A stretch of 64,000 nt of DNA from the NCBI GenBank assembly GCA_951813015.1, contig CATOTG010000006.1:744001-808000 (forward strand), given 5' to 3'. Positions 54,905-62,650 of this stretch are shown here, one piece after another. Made by a program: the position numbers and the translations under genes. Origin of the DNA: an uncultured Thermoanaerobaculia bacterium (lineage in GTDB: Bacteria; Acidobacteriota; Thermoanaerobaculia; Multivoradales; Multivoraceae). Positions within the stretch are counted from its first letter, which is position 1. Every line of letters starts with the position of its first letter. The notes under the pieces were generated by a model that was not told the DNA's origin, did not search any database, and worked only from the letters and a program-made list of their open reading frames with translations.

Positions 54905-55219
54905 TCAGGCGGCTTGGAGCAGTGGATTTGCGCCCAGTTGAGCTGAGAGTGCCGCCTCATGGGCAGTCTGGAGGCGATGGCCGAAGAGTTTGAGGAGGCT
55001 GTGGCACAGGCTGACCAAGGTCCACTCCGTGCGCACCCCTTCCAGGCCTCGGAACGAGAATTGACGGAATCCCCGGGCCTGCTTGATCTGCCCGTTGACC
55101 GGTTCAACCACTGCCTTGCGGCGGGCATACAGTTTGCGGCCTTCGGCGCTCGCGAGCCGCGCCTTCATCCGCTTGACCGGGTCGATCGCTTCGACGTTGG
55201 GATCAGAGGGCTCGGGCAC
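54905..55219 (-). pseudogene. C-terminal fragment of an IS1182-type transposase
   Basis: About 104 residues: RKAVVEPVNGQIKQARGFRQ then FRGLEGVRTEWTLVSLCHSLLKLF. This is the final catalytic segment (the Glu in V-E-P-V-N-G) of a DDE transposase. The N-terminal 300 or more residues are absent. The flanking 54701-54904 shows no gene. Confidence 0.75.
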
Positions 55220-55605
55220 GCCGCCTACATCAACCCCCGTACACGAAATTCGACGATAGCTCGGGCCTCGTCGCTACACTCCTCAACCCCCGGGGCCGGG
55301 AACTCCGAGCCGCCGTCTCACGACTGCGCGGGCCGCGGGCCGAATAATCATCGGCGGGCTGGACTGCCCTGGCACCCTTGGCCTCGTTGCCTACGTAGTG
55401 TCTGCCAGAAAACCCCCCGTTCGAGCGAGGCTTCATGTCTCTTGGCGCGGGAATCCGGGCGTGTGGGAAGGGTGTCCGGGGCGTGCGCCGTGAAGTTCGA
55501 TGCGGGGGTGTCGGAATCTGTCGGAATCAGGCGCTTTCGGGCGTGGCGGTGCCTGTAACTTGGTTGAAGCGGTTCGTCGCGGGTTGTGTTCTGGAGGCGT
55601 TGGGG

Positions 55606-56741
55606 TCAGGCGGCTGGTCGCCGTCGCCTGCGTTTTTTCTCGCGTGCCCGGAGCATGCGTCCGAGCCGATGCAGGTTGGCGGCGAGCACCGACAGGGCGA
55701 CGGTCCGCTCGAAGCCATCTGCTCCGCGGCTTCGGACGCGGTCGAGCCCGCGATGCTCCAGGGCGTTGATGGCCGACTCGACCGCCGGGTGTTTGCGCCG
55801 CGCGGCGGCAAAGGCCTCCTCGGTTTCGCGTTTCCGGTCAGCGACAGACAAGTATCCCTTCTTCGGCAGCACGGCGAGGTCAAGCAGCTGATCAAGCCGG
55901 GCCCGGTTCTCAGGACTATGGAACCCGCGATCGAAACTGCATGCACGCAGGTCCGGGAACCGCTCCTGGGCCGCCCTCACCAGCGGCAGCGCCACATGGA
56001 CATCCTCGCCTTTCCACAGCACCTCATGGTGCAGGATGAATTGGTGCTGGTCCTCGATCACTGCTACCGGAACGCCGAGCTCCACCGGCGTGCCCGCCTT
56101 CCCCTTGGACACCCATCGCGTATGAGGCTCGAAGACCGAGAGGACCTTCTCCTGATGAGGAATCGTCTCCCCCAGCAGCAGCCGGCGCTCAACCTGGTCC
56201 ATCTGACGGCGCGCATGAGCGATGAATCCGGCAATCGACTCGCAGGAAGCCTCGTGTCCCGCACACCGCAGTGCCTCAACCGTCTCCGCCGACCGCGCCA
56301 CCAGCATCTCGCACCGGGCCACGTACGCCTTCACACGCGACGGAAACCGCTTCGCCCGGCGCGTGCCGCGCACCTGGTTGAACAACCGGCGCACCGACTT
56401 CGACTGGTAGCGCCACTGACGCCAGCCAGTGACTCCGTGCTTGCCGGCGGCACGTCCGGTCTCGCGAAGCATGCAGCGCATCGCATCCCACAACAGACTC
56501 ACGTCCGTCGGATAGTGCACGTCCGTCTCGACGACGAACGAGTCACACCGCCCGCGCAACGGCGCGCCAGGCTTTTTTCGCGCGACCGCATGGCCGCTCT
56601 CCGCCACCAATCTGCCCACCGCAGACAACACCTCCGGAGTCAACAAACTCACGTTGTCGACCACCGTCTGGTACTCGTAGTAGCTCCTGTCCCCGAACTC
56701 GCCGTGACCCAGGAAGGCCCGCACCGTCGCGTCGCGCCACG
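55606..56741 (-). pseudogene. ISNCY-type transposase, N-terminally truncated
   Basis: About 378 codons: WRDATVRAFLGHGEFGD, CDSFVVETDVHYPTDVSLLWDAMR, FDRGFHSPENRARL and SAINALEHRGLDRVRSRG. This resembles ISNCY/ISDol1-group transposases, normally about 450-500 residues, so roughly the first 100 are missing. The cut at about 56741 is where the IS3-family fragment begins, as if one element landed in the other. Between 55220 and 55605 only short unsupported frames are seen. Confidence 0.75.
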
Positions 56742-56920
56742 GGATTCACCCGAATCAGGTGAGCAGTTGGAAGCGCAAGGCGATCGAGGGGATGAAGGAG
56801 ACCTTTTCGGCCGGGCCGGAGCGGCGGCGGGACCACGAGGAGGAGATCAGGGACCTGCACGCGAAGATCGGGGAGTTGACGGTCGAGCGGGATTTCTTGT
56901 CCAGGGGGCTCGGGCATTGA
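56742..56920 (+). pseudogene. IS3 orfA fragment (HTH protein)
   Basis: The frame reads GIHPNQVSSWKRKAIEGMKE and ends in a leucine-zipper-like helix (LHAKIGELTVERDFL). This is the C-terminal two thirds of IS3-family OrfA. The start codon and first helix-turn-helix half are missing. Its TGA overlaps the orfB TTG. Confidence 0.8.
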
Positions 56921-57850
56921 GCCGGGCCGAGCGCCTGCGGATGATTGATCGCGGCGGGGAAGGTGAGTTGAGCTTGAGCCGGCAGTGTCGTCTGTTCAAG
57001 GTCAGCCGTTCCTCGCTGTACTACCGGCCAAAGGGGGAGAGTGCGGAGACGCTCGATCTGATGCGCAAGATGGACGAGCTCTTCCTGCTGTACCCGTTCT
57101 ACGGTTCTCGGCAGATGGTTCGCCACCTGCGCCGGGAAGGCATTCACGTCGGTCGTCACCGGGTGCGGCGTCTGATGCGCCTGATGGGCATTCAGGCGAT
57201 CTACCGGGCGCCGCGGACCAGCAAGCCGCATCCGGGGCACAAGGTCTTCCCGTATCTGCTGAGGGACCTCAAGATCGAACGCCCGGATCAGGTCTGGTGC
57301 ACGGACATCACGTACATCCCGGTGCGAAGCGGCTTCCTTTACCTGGTCGCGGTGATGGACTGGGCGAGCCGGCGGGTGCTGTCCTGGCGGCTGTCGAACA
57401 GCCTCGACGCTTCGTTCTGCGTCGAGGCCCTCGAAGAGGCCCTGGCCCGTTGGGGCAAGCCCGACACCTTCAACACGGACCAGGGCAGCCAGTTCACCTC
57501 GGCGGACTTCGTCGGCGTGCTCAAGGACGCCAAGGTCAGAATCTCGATGGACGGGCGCGGCCGGTGTCTGGACAACGTCTTCATCGAGCGCCTCTGGCGC
57601 TCACTCAAGTACGAGGCCGTCTACCTGCACGAACTCGCCGACGGCATCGAGGCGCGGCAGGTGATCGGCGAGTGGATCGCCTTCTACAATCTCGAGCGGC
57701 CGCATTCATCCCACCAGGGCAAAGACCCCAAACGAGGTCTATCGCGGCGCCAGCCCCGATGCGACTTCCGACACTCGCCTCCGGGACGAATCGGGTTTTC
57801 CGCAGATTCCGCAGTTTTCCACAGCCCCGGCGACGGCGGCTGCGGCGTGA
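56917..57850 (+). pseudogene. IS3 orfB transposase (DDE integrase), 3' frame break
   Basis: TTG 56917 starts MSRAERLRMIDRGGEG. Catalytic residues are visible: D in VWCTDITYIP, D in FNTDQGSQFTS, E in NVFIERLWRSLKYE. After PHSSHQGK one extra A near 57731 moves the frame; removing it gives NEVYRGASPDATSD and the TGA at 57848. With orfA truncated, the element is unlikely to move on its own. Confidence 0.85.
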
Positions 57851-57946
57851 TCAACCAATGGAGTACACCTTAGCTCTGCCTTGAAACTGTCCAAAGAACC
57901 GGGACCACCTCATCGGACCCCGGCGCCGATCCTCGATGCGCCCGCT

Positions 57947-58198
57947 CTACCGGTACTGGGAGATCAGCCGCGCCACCTCAGCCCGGCTGAAGCCGTCACC
58001 TTGATCAGGAACCGCCGCACCAACGCCCTTTTCGGGCTTCGACAACCCGACGTACCGCGTACGCACCAGAACCCGCCGCGCGAAGCCGTACGCTCCGGCA
58101 CGCTCCACGAAACGGAAGTCGACCGGCGCGCTGCCGGCCATGAAGTCCCGGACCTCGTCCAGGGTCCGAAGCCGTTCGATGTCGAGATGCAGGATCAT
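57947..58198 (-). pseudogene. N-terminal fragment of an integrase-type transposase
   Basis: 83 codons: MILHLDIERLRTLDEVRDFM, FVERAGAYGFARRVLVR and FSRAEVARLISQYR. This is the N-terminal region of DDE transposases of the type G-K-x-x-V-x-R-x-L-x-K-V-T-G-x-S-R. A pair of compensating shifts garbles the middle (GVGAAVPDQG should read like ALVRRFLIKVT). The catalytic core is absent. Confidence 0.65.
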
Positions 58199-58283
58199 CC
58201 TCCAATGATCCCCAACCGGCGCTCAGGCTCACTTCTCCCGGGATTGACGTCGACACTTCAGGCTCACCTCACGTGGGACAAGC

Positions 58284-59099
58284 GTGGGACAAAGCTACCG
58301 TTTGACATGCCCCGAGATCGGCGCTACGACGCCCGTGCCTGCAACGAGGGTCCGCGCGTTGCCGTTCACGGTGTCGGAGACCGGTGTCTCGGGCGAGAAG
58401 TCGTACAGTTTCAGGCTGGACTCCAGCACCGAGGTGAGCTTGAGCTTGACGGGAATGAACCGGAACATCGACTGACGGGTGAACGGTTCCAACTGCACGA
58501 ACCGGGGCGGCACGAGCGCCGATTCCTGGAGCGGCACGCTTGCGGCAGCCACGCACACCGTGACCGTCTACCCACGCGGCGGCGGGTCGGGCAACTGGAC
58601 GCTCAGCGTCAGCGCGGAGACGCAGACGACGGTCACGCCGCCTCCGCCTCCGCCGCCACCGACTTGTACGTCGGGCTACACCTACGTTGCGGCTGCGAAC
58701 CGGTGCGAACGGTCGCAGTCCTTCCGCATGCAGGCCATCGAGACCGGGACTTCCAGCCGGCAGTCCTACTCCTTCACCCTGTCTTCCAGCTCCAGCGTGT
58801 CGGTCTCCCTGACCGGCCTCACGCGGGACTTCGATTGCAGGGTGGGGAACAGCAAGTGCACGAATCGCTGGGGAAGTGCGGACGATTCGTGGAGCGGTAC
58901 GCTGGCAGCCGGCACACACAAAGTCGTGGTCTATCCGTACGGCAGCCACGGGCTACCAGGGGACTACACTCTCACCGTAGCCGTGAACGATGTCTCTCTG
59001 GTGTCAGTCGTCATGCCGTACGGTTCCGGTCCGGACGATTACGTGTGCAGGAAGGACGGCGAGGTGGTCGACTGTCCCGCGCCGGGAAGGAGAAACCGA
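58284..59099 (+). pseudogene. PPC-domain protein with internal TGA and no stop before the next gene
   Basis: GTG 58284 starts SYRLTCPEIGATTP, followed by a PPC domain (EKSYSFRLDSSTEVSLSLTGM). At 58473 an in-frame TGA replaces the first Cys of the C-R-V-x-G-S-x-C signature. The same frame continues as RVNGSNCTNRGG, then the 529-bp block shared with 11763. After VVDCPAP the frame meets the ribosome-binding site and ATG of the next gene without its own stop. The ancestral C-terminal domain has been removed and no signal peptide exists. Probably non-functional, unless TGA is read through. Confidence 0.7.
58557..59085 (+). repeat. 529-bp duplicated PPC block, copy 2
   Basis: Partner of 11763-12291 (11 differences, no gaps, last 120 bases identical). 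The right edge falls at CCCGCGCCGG, directly before GAAGGAG of the next gene. Confidence 0.9.
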
Positions 59100-60629
59100 A
59101 TGACCAGCGACCCGAAAGCGGGACTCTCATCGACTGATCGACAGGCCGGTCCGGGGCGATCCCGACGGGGAAGTCGGTTGCTCATGCTCGTTGGAGTGGT
59201 TCTGGCCCTGACCGCGCCTGGAGGGGCTGCCCGGGCGATGCAGGGGCCGCCCGATTGGGTGGAAGAACTCAGCCTGGCCGACAAGGTGCCGGCGGGCTCG
59301 GTGCGAATGACCTCCGAGTTCTATCGGTCGTCGCATGTTTCGCCGGCGGAGACGTACGAGTACTTGGAGCGTTTCGGTCTGGAGCGTCTGGCCCTGGATG
59401 CCGAGGTTCTCCTTGGCCCGGAAGTCACTATCCACGGCAGAGACGCGTTTCACGGCGTTCTGGAGGCCAGGGCCGACTGGGCCGCGTATCGGCTTGAACT
59501 CAACGGGAAGTTCGCATCGCGCGAAACTACCGAGGTTCTCGGTCAGGCGATGACGGTGACGGCCGTCATCAGCTCCGAGGGTCTTCGGATTTCGGACGAT
59601 CGGGGAGGATCCCGGACCGAGGCGTACCGGAGATTTCCGCCCGATGCATGCGACCGGGGAAGCGTGGGAGACGAGCTCGAACACCATGTGGTGCGGACTC
59701 GGCCCGGCGGTTGCGTTGACCCTTCATTGTTCCAAGCGACGTTCGACGAAGCGAGTGACGACCACGGCTCGATCGTCGAGGTCGTCAGAGACGGCCAGGG
59801 ATTGCCGGTCGGTGTGCGGTTCGGCGGGAACCTGGTGCTTCGCTACAACTCCACGCCTCCCTTCCCCGCGCCTCCCGAAAGCGCGCAGGCCGGCGGCCGG
59901 TGGAGCGAGCCTTCGTCGTGGGACCTGATCGACCTGCGAACTTCGGAGATCGTGATCGACTCCGCCGATGCCGCCAGGGTTGCTTCCGGGCTTCCGGTTG
60001 TTTCAGTGGCTTTGCGAGGCTTCAGCGAAGTTCTTCGCTTCGAGGGCGGAGAGGCGTTCGCCGTGCCGAGGTCGCGGAGGCGACCCTACGCGCTCCTGCC
60101 CCTTGAGACGACCTCCGACGTCGTCTGGCGCATAGTCCATGCCAGTGGCGGCAGGAGTCGAAACCGCCAGTTCCGTGTCGATTACACCGACGAGCTCGTG
60201 CGAGTCCGGATCAGGATCGCGGAAGGGGACAGGAGCATCGTGGTGGAGGCGCCGCGCAGGCGTGAGAGCCTGGCGCCGGTCTCGTTCATTCATCCCGGCG
60301 CCGAGATGTTGACGGACACCATGCGGTTCGGAATACGGCTGCGGACTGCCGAGCCGCTGGATGCGTGGCTGGATGGCGCCTTCGAAAAGGAACGTCTTCC
60401 AATCGTCCTGACGCCGTTTCACTTTAGGGGTCTCGTTCCGCTGGCGGTGCGCTATGGCCTGGTCGAAGTGGAAGCTGGCGCGGAACCGGGCGTGGTCCGC
60501 GCGGCTGCCAGTGTGGAGCCGCACTTGCAGTTCGGCCCGGCCGACGGGTGCGAGATTGAAGCCGACCGCGTCCTGTGCGTGGGTGGCGCGAGCGACGTGA
60601 TCGGCGAGGAGAGTTCCGACCCCTGGTGA
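59100..60629 (+). CDS. Secreted protein of unknown family, paralogue 1
   Basis: 509 residues. The N-terminus is basic, then a signal segment (LLMLVGVVLALTAPGGAARA, cleavage after ARA). The mature part begins PPDWVEELSLADKVPAG and contains RTSEIVIDSADAARVASG, FIHPGAEMLTDTMRFG and LDAWLDGAFEKERLPIVLTPFH, all shared with the gene at 62651. Family unknown; likely periplasmic or extracellular. ATG 59100 has GGAAGGAG 7 bases upstream. It follows a PPC-domain gene, as its paralogue does. Confidence 0.75.
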   Translation: MTSDPKAGLSSTDRQAGPGRSRRGSRLLMLVGVVLALTAPGGAARAMQGPPDWVEELSLADKVPAGSVRMTSEFYRSSHVSPAETYEYLERFGLERLALDAEVLLGPEVTIHGRDAFHGVLEARADWAAYRLELNGKFASRETTEVLGQAMTVTAVISSEGLRISDDRGGSRTEAYRRFPPDACDRGSVGDELEHHVVRTRPGGCVDPSLFQATFDEASDDHGSIVEVVRDGQGLPVGVRFGGNLVLRYNSTPPFPAPPESAQAGGRWSEPSSWDLIDLRTSEIVIDSADAARVASGLPVVSVALRGFSEVLRFEGGEAFAVPRSRRRPYALLPLETTSDVVWRIVHASGGRSRNRQFRVDYTDELVRVRIRIAEGDRSIVVEAPRRRESLAPVSFIHPGAEMLTDTMRFGIRLRTAEPLDAWLDGAFEKERLPIVLTPFHFRGLVPLAVRYGLVEVEAGAEPGVVRAAASVEPHLQFGPADGCEIEADRVLCVGGASDVIGEESSDPW

Positions 60630-60672
60630 GTCTTTCCGACGCCGGGCAGAGGAGTGGACGGCGAACGTCTGT

Positions 60673-60865
60673 CGCCACGGTGTTTCCGGCAGCCAGCGGA
60701 GGCAGCTCGCCGTACTCATACGGTCTGACCGGTTTTCCTCCGGGGATTCGTTCCCGTCATCGACGCGGCGGGCGAGGGAGACGCTGCCCTGACGGGCCTG
60801 ACAATCGACTTCGACTGCCGTGTCGGGAGCAGCCGCTGCACGAACCGCTGGGTCAATCCGAGACG
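60673..60865 (+). pseudogene. Fused scraps of an Ig-like repeat and a PPC domain
   Basis: 60673-60785 is a damaged copy of the 288-bp Ig repeat (ATVFPAASGGSSPYSYGLTG in one frame). It then jumps to LTIDFDCRVGSSRCTNRW, the centre of a PPC domain, and stops at the left edge of cassette copy B (60866). No open gene results. 60630-60672 shows nothing else. Confidence 0.7.
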
Positions 60866-61677
60866 ACTCAGTCCAGGAACCTGTGGCTGCCGTCGCAGTG
60901 CGGCATCTTGTTGCTCCGCTTGCATTGGCAGAGCGCGACCCTGCGGTCCTCCTCCAGGGTCAAGCGCATCGGCTCGAACTCCGTGCCGGGGTGAGAGCCG
61001 TCGCAGAACGGCTGATTCTCCGACCGGCCGCAGCGGCACCACCAGTAGGTCCCGGCCTCCAGTTCGATCTTTGCCGGTACTCGGGCCGCGATGCGGGGTT
61101 CGGTCATCAGCGTGGTTCCTTTGTCAGGGGAGGAAGGAGGCGGTACAGGGTACCGGAACAGGGTTCGCTCCCGTCGCGACCCGACCACCTGCATCGGTCG
61201 CCGTCGCCTTGACAGTAGACTGGTTGCCGTGTCGGATCCAGACGGCCTGAACACGAACAACGACCTGACGACTGCACTGCACAACGGTCTTGAGCTTGCG
61301 CGCAACAGCTAGCCACCCCGGTCGTTGGCGGCGGTTCTGGCAGCCGTCAACCGTTTCCGGCGGCCGCCAGGCCCAGGTTGCGAACCTGTCCTGGCGCGAC
61401 CTGCTGAACCGCCCCGACGCCCTGATCCTCGACATCGCGCAGACACGGCCAACTGGCCGCTCCGACACGGTCCTGATCGCGCTGATCGACACGACCGGCG
61501 CGGCTCGGTTTGCGGCGAGGTTTGCGGCCATCGGAGGGCTGCTGCCTCGTGTCGCGGTCGCTGGCGCCGGAACAAGCAAAGCGGAAGTCGCAACCGCCCA
61601 CGGCCCAGCCGGCAACCTGCCCGGGGGCGCCGATGTCCTGCCCTGGTCCGAGGTCCACGACCCTCTCCTCAGAACGC
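60866..61677. repeat. Duplicated cassette (CDGSH + exonuclease-like), copy B
   Basis: Matches 47192-48002 at about 98%. Here the exonuclease-like gene continues past the duplicated part and is complete, so copy B is closer to the ancestral arrangement. Confidence 0.9.
60868..61107 (-). CDS. CDGSH iron-sulfur domain protein, copy B
   Basis: 79 residues, one residue different from copy A (CDGSHP in place of CDGSHR). Both C-x-C-x-n-C-D-G-S-H sites are complete. It diverges from the exonuclease-like gene across about 180 bases that contain TTGACA (61209-61214) on the plus strand. Confidence 0.9.
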   Translation of the reverse strand: MTEPRIAARVPAKIELEAGTYWWCRCGRSENQPFCDGSHPGTEFEPMRLTLEEDRRVALCQCKRSNKMPHCDGSHRFLD

Positions 61678-61931
61678 TCGAGGCCGCCGGCGTCGTTCTG
61701 GCCTGGAATGCCCCGTCGAAAGCTCGACTTCTCGCCCGGACCGCCCGGAAACACGGCCTGCCCACGACACCGGTACGGTGGCGCGACCTCCGCGCGGAGT
61801 ACCGGAGACTGGGCTACCTGAACGAGAGCCTGACGAGCGCCACCGGGTGGCGAGCCGGCGGCCGTGCGACTCCGGGAACGCTGGCCTGGTGCCATCGGCT
61901 ACTCGAGCTCATGAACGCCTACAGCACCTGA
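61290..61931 (+). CDS. DEDD-exonuclease-like protein lacking the catalytic acids
   Basis: 213 residues. The layout follows DnaQ-type 3'-5' exonucleases: strand LILDIAQT (near 47), V-L-I-A-L-I-D-T-T-G, then VVLAWNAPSKARLLARTARKHGL (near 134), and a C-terminal helix CHRLLELMNAY. The usual D-x-E-T reads D-I-A-Q, the Asp of N-A-x-F-D reads Lys, and H-x-A-x-x-D near the end is missing its Asp. It is thus predicted inactive as a nuclease, perhaps a binding protein. The start (TTG 61290) is uncertain; no ATG or ribosome-binding site is evident. Confidence 0.55.
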   Translation: MSLRATASHPGRWRRFWQPSTVSGGRQAQVANLSWRDLLNRPDALILDIAQTRPTGRSDTVLIALIDTTGAARFAARFAAIGGLLPRVAVAGAGTSKAEVATAHGPAGNLPGGADVLPWSEVHDPLLRTLEAAGVVLAWNAPSKARLLARTARKHGLPTTPVRWRDLRAEYRRLGYLNESLTSATGWRAGGRATPGTLAWCHRLLELMNAYST

Positions 61932-62007
61932 GCCCACCTGGTCGCACGCCACGGCCGCCAATGCCGCCAGCCGTGCCGCCTCGAACTCGTCGCCGGGGTT
62001 CTCGGAA

Positions 62008-62559
62008 ATGGCGCGGGCAGACCTTCGAGCAGGTGGAGTCGGCACTCGGAGAGGCAGCTCGCCGTACTCATACCTGCTCAGGCTGTCCGGCAGGGTCGAG
62101 GTCTCTGTAGAGTTGACCGGAATGACGACCGACTTCGACTGCCGTGTCGGGAGCAGCCGCTGCACGAACCGCTGGGGCACGCGGGACGATTCCTGGAACG
62201 GCAACCTGACGGAGGGGGACCACAGCGTCGTGGTGTACCCGTACGACCCGGGTCCGGGGAACTGCTCGCTGACCGTGACGGCTACCGAGACGGTGCACTA
62301 CGTTGCGACGCCGCTGGGCGGCGGTCCTCCACACCTTCGACTGCTCGTGTGTGAAGGCGACGAAGACGGGAGAATCTTCGAAGACACTTGCCGGGAGATC
62401 GTTGTTCCCGGTGGGGGGCCGGGTCAGGGAACTCCGGGGCCTGAGGACGGCGGCGCCGGCGGTGATGGTGGTCTTCTTTATACGACTTTTCCTGAGGCGA
62501 CAGGGCCAGAGGACTCGGGTCCTATGGATGCCGCAATCAGAGGATCATGTGGTTACTAG
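62008..62559 (+). CDS. Short PPC-domain protein, chimeric 5' end
   Basis: 183 residues. The frame begins in a scrap of Ig repeat (GSSPYSY) joined to a PPC domain (LRLSGRVEVSVELTGMTTDF, signature C-R-V-G-S-S-R-C). It goes on to the two-Cys module (VCEGDEDGRIFEDTC) and a Gly/Pro-rich linker, and ends shortly after (IRGSCGY). No signal peptide; the C-terminal domain found in longer relatives is absent. It may be a truncated gene. It precedes paralogue 2 by 91 bases. Confidence 0.6.
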   Translation: MARADLRAGGVGTRRGSSPYSYLLRLSGRVEVSVELTGMTTDFDCRVGSSRCTNRWGTRDDSWNGNLTEGDHSVVVYPYDPGPGNCSLTVTATETVHYVATPLGGGPPHLRLLVCEGDEDGRIFEDTCREIVVPGGGPGQGTPGPEDGGAGGDGGLLYTTFPEATGPEDSGPMDAAIRGSCGY

Positions 62560-62650
62560 CCGTGAAGCGGAACGGTCACGCAGAGACAAGTGACGAGATG
62601 TTCGCTCAGAGGCCGAAATGCCACTCAACCAGTGGCGAAGGAGAAAGCCG

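Larger units (their letters stand above)
56742..57900 (+). mobile_element. IS3-family insertion sequence, 5' truncated
   Basis: Contains the end of orfA and most of orfB in the usual overlapping order. The left inverted repeat and the first 30 or so codons of orfA are gone. The right end lies somewhere after 57850; I could not define its inverted repeat without the left partner. Confidence 0.75.

Noticed and set aside
58473..58504. Selenocysteine codon with SECIS hairpin
   Set aside because: Other genes here use TGA as stop, the hairpin is short, and no selenoprotein machinery is in view. A point mutation is far more likely, so it is kept only as a low-interest note.
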